Source: Diadophis punctatus similis
Lineage: Eukaryota > Chordata > Lepidosauria > Squamata > Dipsadidae
NCBI GenBank assembly: GCA_023053685.1
Contig: JALIGW010000003.1
Location: 144,355,008 to 144,419,007, forward strand
Direction of reading: 5' to 3'
DNA: 64,000 bases
Shown: positions 1-10,830 of the stretch, in pieces
How the letters are laid out: each line of letters starts with the position of its first letter
Numbering within the stretch: position 1 is the first letter of the stretch
Notes under the pieces: generated by a model
The model's input: only the letters and a program-made list of their open reading frames with translations
Databases searched by the model: none
Told to the model about the DNA's origin: nothing
Translations under genes and position numbers: made by a program

Positions 1-1359
1 GAACTGTATCAGCAGCTGCTCGGACAGTCAGAGCTTTCTGAGTTTCTGAGATATGCTCATAGCTTATGTTTTTCACCACAAAGACAGGTTGCCAAGCATT
101 AATTAGGTTGTCTTGGTAGTGTTGTCAACCATGTGGTTTGAGGAATCCAAGCGGAATAGTCCTGCAATTCTTCCATGATTGCAAGAGATAAGTGTCACAG
201 TTCTTGAACTGGATAAGGCAATCCTTTGAAATAATATTAATGTGAATTAATTCTGCCAGTCCCCATGTTTTTGCTTTGTTTAGTTTTAGAAGATCACTAG
301 GGATACCGTAGCGCTGTAATCTTTACTCAGGCTAAACCTTTCAGAACAATAAAATTATCTCCTGTATATGTTTGTTGGTTAGAAAGAAACTGAAGACAGC
401 TTTTCTAACTTTGTAGTTAGCTGAACTTTGAAGAGTTTCATTACTGGCTGTCCCTCTGCCCTTTGGGGAATATTCAGACATTTGGTATAAAACTAGTGTT
501 TGAAACCCTTTCCATCAGGTTTAAGAACATGTAGTTCAATCACTGATTTGAAGGTGTTTAGTTTCTACCCAGTTACAATGACCAGTTAACCGGCATCTTC
601 ATTATCTCAGTGAAACTTCACTATTTCCTTAGCTGCAACCTGTAATGGCTACAGTTCATCTCTTTTTCCATGTAACAGGGAAACCTTCCCTTAAATTTTT
701 CTTTTTTAAAGCTTTCCACTCTCTGATTTCATTAGCATTTTCTTTATGATAATGGGAACCTCATACAAGATAATTGCGTTTTCTAATTTAGCATTGGGGG
801 CTCTGCTCCAACCACAGTAACACAAGTATATGAGAATAGAATCCTTGGATTTTGGCTACGGCCACCTTTCCTGGTGCAGCCCCCACAGGCAGTTCTTCGC
901 CTTTGCTCTGCTTAGAGAAGAGTTCTCATTTCCTCCCGTTTACTATCACAGCCTCTGGCCTTATCTTTCAGATGTTGTGGGACAGTGATAACTTCTTTCA
1001 TGTTTTTGCTGCTTCTAAGTGAGCCTCCTCTGGGAGTGAATTACAGCTGGAACTGTGGTGTACCCCTGCCTTGGAAATCTCTGATTAGGAAGGCTGTTCC
1101 CCATAAATACTTTAATTACAACCTCAAGCCAAGGTTTTTGGGGTTTTTTTTTGCTCCATTTTCATCTCTCTTCCCATTCTTCTTTTTTTCTACCATTCCT
1201 ACCCAGGCAAACAGGAACACACAGTTCCTTTTTATTTTATTCTCAACCGCACAACATCGACTCACATTCCCTACTGTACCCATAATCTGTCCCGTCTGTG
1301 TGTGTGAGGGTGTGGGTGTGTGGGTGCGTGTGGGTGTGATGTTTTAGTGGTGTGTTTTG

Positions 1360-1361
<2 letters not shown>

Positions 1362-1405
<44 letters not shown>
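1362..1405. repeat. (TG)n microsatellite
   Basis: About 22 uninterrupted TG units, preceded by a looser GT-rich stretch from about 1300. It lies in the presumed intron. Confidence 0.95.
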
Positions 1406-1406
<1 letters not shown>

Positions 1407-2260
1407 GTTTTAATGATTAACATCTCCTGAGGTAGCTATGAAAAAAATATAAAGCATTTCTCTTAGTTTACTGCATGAAATTCAGCATATAATTAAATAA
1501 GTTTTATCACGTCTCTCACTCTGTTACCATTTCTGCACTTCAAATATATGGCAGTCCGCACAGATGCTTCCTCCCTCCGCTAGTCACCCCCTTTAATTTT
1601 GTTGCAAATCTTCCTTTCTCACAGCAGACTTTGACTAGCAAATGTCATGAATCTTCGGCCAGCCTTAATTAGGATTTTTCTAAATCTATTAACAAAGGGC
1701 AGATAACTTAATACATTATGTCAAGCAACACTGGCTTTTCGTTAGCTTTTCCAGGAGCGCCACAGGCACAGCTTGAAATTTACTGGGAATATTTTCACAC
1801 GGTGGTTGGGTCCGATGTGTTAATTTAAAATAGTCTTGATTCCCTCCACCAAGGTTTTGGTTTAAGGTTAATGCATGAGTGTAAGCTGTATCTTGCCATG
1901 CTGCTTCAGCCATTAGAACTGAAAGTCACATTGTCCAGACGTTCTCAGAATTCCATTGCCTTGAGCTGCAAACTCGCGTTTGTTCACGATTTTATGTTGA
2001 GAATCATTGGTTTTCAAATATAATTTTGGGTTTGTTTGTGTGTTTTAACACATAGTTAATTTTCATTTGATAGACATTGGTCAAAATTGGAGGGTGGTTT
2101 TTTTAATGCCTTTATAGAAACATGGCTGTCATACCATGTTGAATTTTATTATCAGTGTGAATTCATTTTTTTTAATTGCCCACCCCTGTTATATATGATA
2201 ATATGATATAGTTGCACCATGCCAACTTGTATAGCTCTTTTACCAATGAAAAATAGACAT

Positions 2261-2395
2261 CAGGGATGAGCAACTATGGCCCCTTTATGATTTGTGGACT
2301 TCAACTCCTAGAATTCCTGAGCCAGCCATGCTGGCTCAACAATTCTGGGAATTGAAGTCCATGGGTCATAAAGGGGCCATAATTGCCCACCCCTG
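2261..2395. mobile_element. Palindromic hAT-type MITE
   Basis: The element starts CAGGGATGAGCAACTATGG and ends CCATAATTGCCCACCCCTG, and its two halves fold back on each other through AGTCCA/TGGACT-containing arms. The flanks (atagacat left, ttatagat right) resemble a diverged 8-bp target duplication. The 135-bp length, CAG...CTG ends and absence of coding capacity fit a non-autonomous hAT element. A second copy of its right end plus flank occurs at about 2174-2206. Confidence 0.7.
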
Positions 2396-3307
2396 TTATA
2401 GATGATAATACGCCTTATTTAATAGAACAAAATCTTCTGTTTAAAATGCCCTCTTTCAGTCTATGGGTTGTTCACTCTAAGTTTGGGTTTAAAGGTAAAA
2501 GAGTATAAAGAAACTGGGACAGTCAGTGGCTGTATATTTACATTTATACCTTTTCCCTTCTTTTTGGGAGTGACAGCTAGTTTTTCACAATATTGAAGAA
2601 GATATCACACTTCAGTTGCATTCATTCTTCAGTTTAAAAACATTGTTAGTTAACAATAGGTGGTATTTTAGTGCATCTTTGTTATGTGATTATTTTCTCA
2701 CTTGTGTTAGACAACAAACTACATTTTTTAAAATTATAATCGAGCTAGTCTTTGAACAATTTGGGATGTATATAAGGCTACTACAAGGAGCTAAATAATT
2801 GCTTATGCTGCAAGGAGTAGGACATTTAGAACTCTTTGCTATCAGCAGATGGATAAACATGTTTTAAAAATGTGGGGGTTTTTTTTGGTCCATACAAAAT
2901 TCCTACAGAATAGAATCATGCTTTTATGTTAGCTAAGATATAGTTATGCTGAATAGGTTGAGTTTTCTTTGAAGAATTTGAAATTAAATTATTGGGAATC
3001 AGGTGAAAAAGCTGGTTAATTGTTGGCATGTTGCCTGAAGCAAGATAGCCAATAGAATATAATTTCTGACGTAGTAATAGAAGATGGTCAGAGATTTAAA
3101 ATACCTGAATCCATGAAGAATTACAAAACGAAGATGGAAAGTTCCACTTGTAAATCTGCCAGAGGTGGGACAAAAATGTTGTTTGTTTGTTTTAGTTTGT
3201 GGAATAGAGTTAAGGGACAATTAGTACCTTCGTCTTAAGGAAGGCTTAAGGTACCCATTTCAACTTTAACCATTCCCCTGGCCAGGCTTCTTGGCTTGGG
3301 TCTATAA

Positions 3308-3637
3308 CAACTCTCCATGGCTAACTGGCTGCGGCCAATTCACCACAGCCAACTTGCTGCAGGCCAACTCACCATAGCCAACTTGCTGCGGAACAAGAGT
3401 TACCCTAATATTGAAGAAATAATAGAATAGAATCATTAAAGAAAGTTTGCCAAAGGAGAGACAAAATGAAATATGAATGACAAAAATTAAAATATTGTTA
3501 ACATTTTTTTAAATAATTAAATTGAATTGTTGAGTTGTCCCATGGCAAGTTGGCCATGGCAAGGTGTCCCATGGCAAGTTGGCCATGGTGAGTTGGCTGA
3601 GGCGAGTTGACCATGGTGAGTTGTCCCATTCCGTCTT
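3308..3637. repeat. Inverted minisatellite of GGCCAACTCRCCAT-like units
   Basis: From 3308 to about 3395 there are several degenerate copies of a 15-18 bp unit (core gccaactcaccatag, gccaacttgctgcgg). From about 3529 to 3637 the reverse complement of the same core recurs (ggccatggcaagttgtccca type). The two arrays face each other around a 130-bp AT-rich spacer that also holds a short agaat repeat. The same family reappears at 36650-37205. I do not recognise it as a named transposon; the inverted layout suggests a foldback-type element. Confidence 0.65.
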
Positions 3638-4146
3638 GGCTTACAGCAGCTGTCAAGGCTAGTGAGGTTTAAGGAATGGGGCAGAGAACAGCATCTCTGA
3701 AGTGTACTTCAACAATCACAGAACTTTCTCCATCTTGGGAGGAGCCAGCAGTCAGGATGGGTTGTCCTCGTCCAATCAGCGATGAGGACCGAGTCTATCT
3801 TTTTTTCTCTTGCCAGGATCCACCCTGCTAGGACCCAGTTTTGACTCGGTCCTCAGCAGAGCAGATCGTGGCAAATTTCTCCCATTCTGACTGTTGGTTC
3901 CTCTCGTAGTGAGTAGCCCCATAAAGAGGCTTACTTCTGTTCATAAATTAAAGACAACATGTCATTAAATTCACTGCTTACATTTCGGGTTATTAAAAAT
4001 TACTGACATATTCCTCTTTAGTAATAGTATTTATTTAAGCCAAATACATGGTGGGGTGCTCCAGTTGTGTCCCAGTACAAAAAAAGTAACTTTATTCCAG
4101 ACTTATCCTATTTGATGCCCCCCTTAGAGTCACAGATAGTTGTATA

Positions 4147-4357
4147 CAGATAGTCGTCAGTGACCTTCTGACAAGCAAAGTCAATGGGGAAGCCAGATTC
4201 GCTTAACCAACTGTGTTCCTAATTTAATAATTGCAATGATTCACTTAACAATTTTGGCAGGAAAGGTTGCAAAATGGAACAAAACTCACTTAACATCTGT
4301 CTCTCTTAACAGCAGAATTTTTGAGCTCAGTCGTGGTAATAATTCAAGGGCTACTTG
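4147..4357. mobile_element. TA-flanked MITE (CAGGTAGTCC family), deleted copy
   Basis: The left end reads cagatagtcgtc after TA and the right end reads caagggctacttg before TA, which match the CAGGTAGTCCT...AGGACTACCTG termini of the family. The central part is missing: the left end jumps directly to gtgaccttctgacaagcaaag, a motif found near the middle of the full-length copy at 41287-41661. TA flanks and these ends are consistent with a Tc1/mariner-pogo-type non-autonomous element. Confidence 0.75.
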
Positions 4358-4929
4358 TATTATGCCAGCTCTAATTTACCTGGAATTTGCCACTTGGGGA
4401 AGCCAGTGTGGTGATTTAATGAAAACAGAAGTTTGTTCACTTTTAGGCTCTGTGCTTGTTTGTTTCTTTCTATCCTTGTGATTATGGGCAATGAAACCAG
4501 CAGGTTGCCTCTCTTTAGTATGAGTCACCATGGAGCATCCATGAGCTTTAATCCGAATTAATTTGGGAAACATCATATCATTCCATCACAAATTCCCTCA
4601 GATACTATAACATTTGGCTCTCTGCTCTTCTTTCTAGCCTTTTATCCTTCTTCTGGCCATTGTTAACCTTTCCTCAAGTACTCCTTCAGTCTCTTATTAT
4701 TTGCTATTCTAACATAGCATGGAGTTTATAGGAGCTTGATGGGGGTATTGCTTTAATCAGAGGTGATTAAAAACAATTCATTTTAATGGATTAGGTCACA
4801 GTAATATTTGTAATGCTCATTTAAAAAAAGATAGCTAGGGCCATTATAAATTATTAAATTGCTCAACTGCTTTAGTGCGCCGAGTAGGGAAAGCAGCTGC
4901 TATTACGGAAAATACGAATAACAATGTAT

Positions 4930-4963
4930 TTTACTTCTTCTTCTTCTTTTTCCCCCCGTTTAG
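4930..4963 (+). promoter_or_regulatory. Splice acceptor with polypyrimidine tract
   Basis: A run of about 30 bases that is almost all T and C ends in gtttag directly before the zinc-finger coding sequence. The reading frame requires the intron to fall after the first base of a Gly codon (phase 1), within the TGE(K/R)P linker between fingers, a common place for introns in C2H2 genes. Confidence 0.85.
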
Positions 4964-5184
4964 GTGAGAGACCATTCCAATGCAGATATTGTCCGTACAG
5001 TGCCTCTCAGAAAGGGAACCTAAAAACGCACGTCCAGTGTGTACACCGGGTCCCCTTCGACAACAGCCAGTACCCTGACCTACGGTTCCCATCACCTCCA
5101 AATAATTACTCCATCAACCCCTTAGAAGGCCAGCTGGAAAACATCTTTACAATCTCTCCATTCCCTGGAGCAACTGTGTTATAG
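4964..5184 (+). CDS. Terminal coding exon of a C2H2 zinc-finger protein (partial)
   Basis: The exon encodes 73 residues and a TAG stop. It begins inside an inter-finger linker (GERP) and carries one complete classical finger: Cys7, Cys10, His23 and His28 in exon numbering, spaced C-X2-C-X12-H-X4-H, with Phe/Leu core positions. Residues after the finger (RVPFDNSQYPDLRFPS and onward) form a short, proline- and asparagine-rich tail without further fingers. Such proteins are nuclear DNA-binding regulators; the preceding linker implies at least one more finger in the upstream exon, beyond the window. The open frame extends 13 codons upstream, but those codons lie in the polypyrimidine tract and are intronic. 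The gene is not identified: the finger resembles multi-zinc-finger transcription factors of vertebrates, but I could not match the tail to a known member. It may also be an alternative last exon. Confidence 0.85.
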
Positions 5185-5246
5185 CGAGACTCAGGCTCCG
5201 TGCTTTTGCTAGAAGAGTGATGTCTCTGAACTGTTAATCATTTTAA

Positions 5247-5252
5247 AATAAA
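5247..5252 (+). promoter_or_regulatory. AATAAA, candidate poly(A) signal
   Basis: First canonical hexamer after the zinc-finger stop codon, 63 bases downstream of it. A very short 3' UTR would result if it were used. Confidence 0.4.
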
Positions 5253-5322
5253 TGAAGAACCTACCCAAGATATATACAAATTGACATAGTAATCAGTCCC
5301 CACAGTTCCTTATTTCCTTCGT

Positions 5323-5328
5323 AATAAA
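5323..5328 (+). promoter_or_regulatory. AATAAA, candidate poly(A) signal
   Basis: Second canonical hexamer in the presumed 3' UTR (context gtaataaacag). Confidence 0.35.
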
Positions 5329-8105
5329 CAGAAGAGCTGGCAAGTTTGGGGTAGTGCAAAGCATATATATTAATCAAGATAACCTTTTTTTTTTAGACAC
5401 TGGAAAAAATTAAACGTCATATATTTGGAGGATGGCACTGCAGCCGAATCTTCCCTCGTGGTGGGTTTGAAGTTTTATTTTTATTTAAAGGAAACACACA
5501 TCCAGGGTGGATTTGGGAATGCGGGAAGGAGTGATTAAGCAACTGTCACGCCCGAAATGCAACTTAAAAAAAAAGAAGGAAGGAAGGAGTCGTTCAGTGC
5601 TGTATAAGCCAAACTTGATGAAGGACAGAAGGGACAAAAGGGAGAGACCATCATTCTGCAGTGAGGTGGTTTCATGATAGTTTGGGGACCACTTCCATTT
5701 CCAGTGGGCTGATCCTTGACTGCACACCATTAATAGTACGTGAATATGGAAATTGAAAACGCTTCTTAAGAAATGCTTCTCTTCTCACTTTGGCAAGAAG
5801 AAGAAACAACAGCTGGTCAAACACTAAGAAGAAAAAGAGGGGGAAAAAGGCTTCTCTGTGGTGTTTTTTTTTTGTTTTTTTTGCTCCCCCTCTCAGGGCC
5901 TTCCTGTTTGTTTAATCTGCTTTTTCTTTCTTTTAAAATGCAGTTTTCCATGATCTGTCACAAAGGAAGTATGCATGCTTTTAAAAATTAGATTAAAAAG
6001 GAAGAAACCACCACCACCACCAGCTTTTTAAAGCTGCTGATTGATATATTTATAATACATTTTAAAAACAGATGTTTAGGCATACCTCTGGTTTTATGAT
6101 ACTGGAGATGACTGCGTTTCTGTGCAGCAAGACCCAAGTACCTTTCATGGATCCTTCTAACATTTTGGAGAGCGGGGGGGGGGGGGGGAGGGAATTCTCT
6201 TGTTTTGTGATGGCAAGCTTCCCTAATCTAGTGTTTTCTAGATGAGCTGGAATTTTCCAGAAGGTTCTAGCAAGCATGGCTGTTGGCCGTGGTGGCTTGG
6301 AATTCTGGGAAGTGCAAACTCAGCAAGTTTGGTGGCACAGGGTGATTCGGCACGGTAGTCACTGGAGTAACTGGGGGAGAAAAGGCGCTTTATATACCTC
6401 TTCTACAGTAACTTTTTAAAATGCAAGTTTTTAAAGGTAAGAGGGAAAAAACAGCAGGTTGTTCACACAGGGTCTGTCTTGTTCAAAAGTATATCCCACA
6501 CATACTTTTTCCTTCTCTTGCTATGAAACTGTGTGATGGTAAATAATTCAGAGTTTCAGATTTTGCACATAAACAATTTTATGCATCATCATCATCATCA
6601 TCATCAAGAGAGAAAAAAATGCTGCCTTGAAAATATTTGTGAATGTTTTTCTTTTGCAAAAAAAAAAAAAGCTTTACTAGTTTTTTTTTAATTGTAACAT
6701 TTTTGTAAAGGCAGGAAATGGATTTTTAAAGAAAACTAGCATGCTAATTATATTTTTCAAAAAAGCAATAATTTTACATGTACAGAAATAGCACTAATCT
6801 TTTAATACTGATGGAGAGCAACCGTTTACTTCTACAATAATGGGATAGTGCTTTTTCCCCCCCTAGAAGACGGGGATACTCAAAAGATTTTTTTTAATAT
6901 GTATTTTTGATTTTGTGTTGTCTATATTTGAATTGGGATTCTACTTGTTGCAAGTTACTTGACTGTTCTTGCTTTGCTGTTAACTATAATGCAGTTGTAA
7001 TATTCGTATATAATTTGCCAGTTTGGAATTTTTATTTTATTTTATTCCTCATACTTCTGCACCAGCTGTAACCCTGGATTAGTATAAAATGTCTGTGCAG
7101 ATGTTGTGTAACTGATGAATCTATTTTGAAGTTACCTTGCAGACATTCACACAGACTTATTCCAGACCTCCCTTTTTCTGTCTCCTGCATCCCACTTCAT
7201 CCTCATTTCCTTCAAATCATCTATTTTTATGAATCAGATGACACCAAAATATCCCTAACTGGTCAATTAGGGATCCATAATCAAGTGCTACATTTTCCTC
7301 CTTCAGGCACTTATTTTTCCTTATTTTAAGTAAACAGGCGAGGATTCAGGAATGCCTGCAGGTAATTTCTTTGTCCACATTTCTGCTTATCCATCCCCCC
7401 CCCAAATTATTTGAGTGCCCCATACAACTATCACAATTTTTGTTGCTTGATTTGTGTGTGTATTTTATTTTTTGAATCATGTATGGTGAGTGGTGTCTTT
7501 GATTTCATTAATTCTTTATTTTTAACATTTTTTTTTGTCTTTGCGAGCTGATCTAGAAGGATCTTAGTTATTATTTAGAGTTTCAGAGCTTTTCCTGAAG
7601 ATTGTCTGACACACAAAAGAGGAAAGGGCTGTCATTGCCATTACTAGGGTACTAATCAGCAAAGTTTACAATCATCATTTAGCTTCACGAAGAACAACAG
7701 CAGGGGAAATCAGTTTAAATAATTATATGCTGTGTATAGCACAGAAATGAGATTTTCACTTAATTAAACAAGAAATGGGGAGGGAGAAGGGGAGCTGTCA
7801 TTAAAGACCACCATATTACGTGTGAATTCCAAGCTTTGTAATTTCCTCGTTTCTCATCCATATTGTATCAATTTGTTAATTCAGTTAGATCCTAGTGTTT
7901 AGTATGATTTGTGCTCCTTATTTATTTAGCTATTTGGGTTTAAAGTAGCCTTTTTTGGGGGGGGGGAGGAAACATGATAATTTTGTAGCATGACACATTT
8001 TTGTAAGCCATCTTCTGACTGTTACAGCGACTCTGCTACCTCTGTCAATCTGTTTCTTTTCCTTAACAGGTTTTCTACAGTGTTTCAGTCTAATGTACCT
8101 TAGAC

Positions 8106-8111
8106 AATAAA
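8106..8111 (+). promoter_or_regulatory. AATAAA, candidate distal poly(A) signal
   Basis: Canonical hexamer in context gacaataaagg, about 2.9 kb after the stop codon. It would give a long 3' UTR typical of vertebrate transcription-factor genes. Another hexamer lies at 8707-8712. Choice between them is not possible here. Confidence 0.3.
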
Positions 8112-9494
8112 GGTTCCATAATGAGCAGTGCAGATGGTGTCTCAAACATTGCTCTCCGTTTCTCCTTTCATTTCGCTTTTCCGATACAGAAACAGGCGTC
8201 TCCGCCATATGAATCTTCCTCCTTTCTTGTCCCTTATGTGAAATGGAATAATGTCATCTTTCAAAACCGCTACATTTGTTCTCATTTCTATATTCCTGAG
8301 AATGTTTCTATCGCAATTGTGTTACTGGGAGGGGGAAAAAAACATATAGCTTTGCAGATTTCGATTTTAGTTTTGTAACCACCCCAAGAGCGTATTTCCA
8401 TTGTTTTTTTTTTTAAGTTGGGGATAAAATATGTACGCTATTATAATTTCAGCAAGATGCCATTTTAATAGGCAGAACATCAAAGTTTTATGATCAGGTT
8501 GCCACAAATCTCCGATAAGAGATATTTTTTTTTGCTGTCCGGTGCCCTCTGTTCATGGTGACATGAGTTTACCATACGTGAAAAGGAAGATGGATCAGTT
8601 TCCCATAGGAAATATAACTGTAAAAATGATTTAGTAAAGGAAATGAGAAAGCTGAACCAAGCTTTTCAACCATTATGTAACCGAACTATAGTAGTTTTTG
8701 TACTCTAATAAAAAATAGTAAATATTAACATTTTATTGAATCTAGAAAGGATATGGAGAAATATTTATGCAGTAGAACTGCAGGCAGATATTACTCCAAT
8801 TTGGGGAGAGGGGAATTTTAAACTGTGTAAGATTCAACCGTCAGAGCACATCCTTAAATATATTTTTTTTCAAATAGCAAAGATTTTTTAAAAATAATAA
8901 TAATTTGTCAATCTTTTTTTCCCCAAGCAGCATTCTACCATAGAAAAAGACTGGTTTTTGTGATGTAATTCAGTTTTTATTAAATTAATGCTCATCCCAA
9001 TCCAAAACACAAATGTATTGCCCAAAATAAAATAGACTTCCTATTTCAAAAGCCAGATTAAATTCTATAAGTTATATTCCCAAAATGCATGAAGGGATAT
9101 CCTAAACTAATGCACTAAATTCACCTTCAAACAAAGTTTTGTTTGAATCAATGAATATAGATAATAAATTTTCTACTAAATCACTCCAATTCATTTGCTG
9201 TTCTTAAGTCTTGCTACTGCAAATAGTGTATTTTTATCATGACTTTGTCTTGCCCAATTTCAGGGGTAGATATTTATTTACTACCTCTGGATAAATTTCG
9301 AAACACAAGGACATAAACCTAGCATGAAAAATTAGGGAAAATAAAAAAATTAAGTTTACTATGCTTTTTTTTTTTAGAAAAGGAAAGACATTCAGTAAAA
9401 TGGGTTCTAACACTGGGTTGTGACCCCCATGAGATTGTGAATAAAACTTGCTCCATTCAGAGCTGGATTTGGCAAATATTTACAGGGTGCTGGA
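8112..9494. other. Unique AT-rich sequence, no gene seen
   Basis: No recognisable coding domain or repeat family in this stretch. It contains poly-T/A runs and an AATAAA at 8707-8712. It may still belong to the zinc-finger transcript. Confidence 0.5.
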
Positions 9495-9756
9495 CAGGGG
9501 TGGGTTCTGGATTCTGCTACTGCCAGTTCGTTCAGGGGCGTGCCATGCGGGCGGGTGCGCTTTGTGCGCATGTGTGCATGTGCAGTACTAAAAAAAAGCT
9601 GCACATGCACAGAAGCAAAAAACAAGATGGTGGCGCCTATGGCGCCGCCGAGAGAACCAGCTCGGGGGTGTGGCAGGCCTGGGTCGCTGCCGGTTCCAGC
9701 GACCCAGGCCGCCAAGTTACTACCGGTTCTATAGAACTGGTAGGAACCCACCTCTG
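9495..9756. mobile_element. hAT-type MITE (CAGGGGTGGGTTC ends)
   Basis: The ends are CAGGGGTGGGTTC and GAACCCACCTCTG, imperfect inverted repeats. The flanks gtgctgga (9487-9494) and gtgctcga (9757-9764) match at 7 of 8 positions and form an 8-bp target duplication, the hAT hallmark. The 262-bp interior is GC-rich and contains inverted segments; overlapping open frames in it on both strands are a consequence of that composition, not genes. Confidence 0.85.
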
Positions 9757-10058
9757 GTGCTCGACCAGGCTGCCCACAGAATCCAAATGCCCAGATTCTC
9801 AGGAGCTCTTGCAATACCCCCAATTCTGAATGCTGTGCAAGGGGAATTGGCCAGGATCAAGACATCCCTGCCTAATCTCAACCTGAGTGGCTTTTCCTGA
9901 TGGTGCTATGCTGAGTCCTGGTACCTCTGGTACCTGGTATCTTTCTTTTGCATCTTAAATAAGAGACCCCATTCAGATTCTAGAACAGATGGTCATTTTT
10001 TTTCCTATCAAAGGCTTCAGTCCTGCATGAACTATCTATTATTAATGATAGATACCTA

Positions 10059-10193
10059 CCATGTTTCCCCGAAAATAAGACCCTGTCTTATATTTTTTTG
10101 AACCCTGAAATAAGCGCTTGGCCTTATTGCCATTCACTCAAAAGCCCGATTGGGCTTATTATCAGGGGATGTCTTATTTTGGGGGAAACGGGG
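10059..10193. mobile_element. TA-flanked mariner-like MITE (TTTCCCCGAAAATAAGAC ends)
   Basis: A 135-bp element flanked by TA, with termini CCATGTTTCCCCGAAAATA and its near-complement TTATTTTGGGGGAAACGGGG. This end sequence is widespread in reptile genomes as a Tc1/mariner-type non-autonomous element. No coding capacity. Confidence 0.75.
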
Positions 10194-10688
10194 TAAGTGT
10201 GCATATGATTTGAAAATTATGTAGAAATAGTACTTCACCCCTTGCACCAAGTGGCTTCGAGGAAATTGCCAAAATTATTTTTTTCCCTAGGCAGAGAGGT
10301 CGAATCAGAAACACTTCTGATTTTATTTTATTTTTTTAAATATGCACACACCTCTAACATAATTGGAAACACAGTGAGGTCAAAAAGTAGGTGAGGGCAA
10401 TACATTTTTTTCTGAGTTCCTCTTTTCTGATGTTTTTTTTTATTCAGCCTCATAAAATAGGATGCAAGGGAGGGACAAATAACTGTCCAAATCGCTGAAT
10501 TAATTGACTGCAAAGTGCTTTAAAATTAGGCTATCGGCCTCCAGATGTTCCTTCCTGTTCTAGATGAATCTCTGTTCTTGGGTTTCCAACTGATGGCACA
10601 ACAAAATTCTGAATCAGTTTGATAGGATCTGGCTCTTAGGACAATCAGTTGATGGGGAGTGGGGGGAAGCCTTCTAGATGGAATAGAA

Positions 10689-10822
10689 CAGGGCTGTCAA
10701 ACTCCCGGCCCATGGGCCGGATGCGTCACACGCTGGCCACACCCACACCCGGTTTAACCAAGGGGGAGGAAGTCCCGATACGCCACATGACACTGCCGTG
10801 GTGACGTGAGTTTGACACCCCG
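10689..10822. mobile_element. hAT-type MITE (GTCAAACTC ends), short copy
   Basis: Left end CAGGGCTGTCAAACTC and right end GAGTTTGACACCCCG are inverted repeats. Direct flanks gaatagaa (10681-10688 and 10823-10830) are a perfect 8-bp target duplication. It belongs to the same family as 28816-28934 and 31181-31547 but keeps only about 134 bp. Confidence 0.85.
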
Positions 10823-10830
10823 GAATAGAA

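Larger units (their letters stand above)
1..4963 (+). other. Last intron of the zinc-finger gene (inferred)
   Basis: This stretch precedes a splice acceptor at 4961-4963 and should be the 3' part of the intron before the terminal zinc-finger exon. It is AT-rich and I see no second exon in either strand: the open frames in it are short and have no recognisable domain. It carries a TG dinucleotide array, a palindromic hAT-type MITE, an inverted minisatellite and a truncated TA-flanked MITE, each listed separately. The assignment to an intron is an inference from the acceptor site; the upstream exon is outside the window. Confidence 0.6.
5185..8111 (+). other. Probable 3' UTR and flank of the zinc-finger gene
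   Basis: Sequence after the stop codon is AT-rich, with long T and A runs and almost no interspersed repeats, unlike everything after 9.5 kb. It contains three AATAAA hexamers listed separately, a G run at 6174-6188 and a short (ATC)n tract at about 6580-6605. Repeat depletion suggests transcribed or constrained sequence. The true 3' end cannot be chosen without transcript data; the assignment is an inference. Confidence 0.5.
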
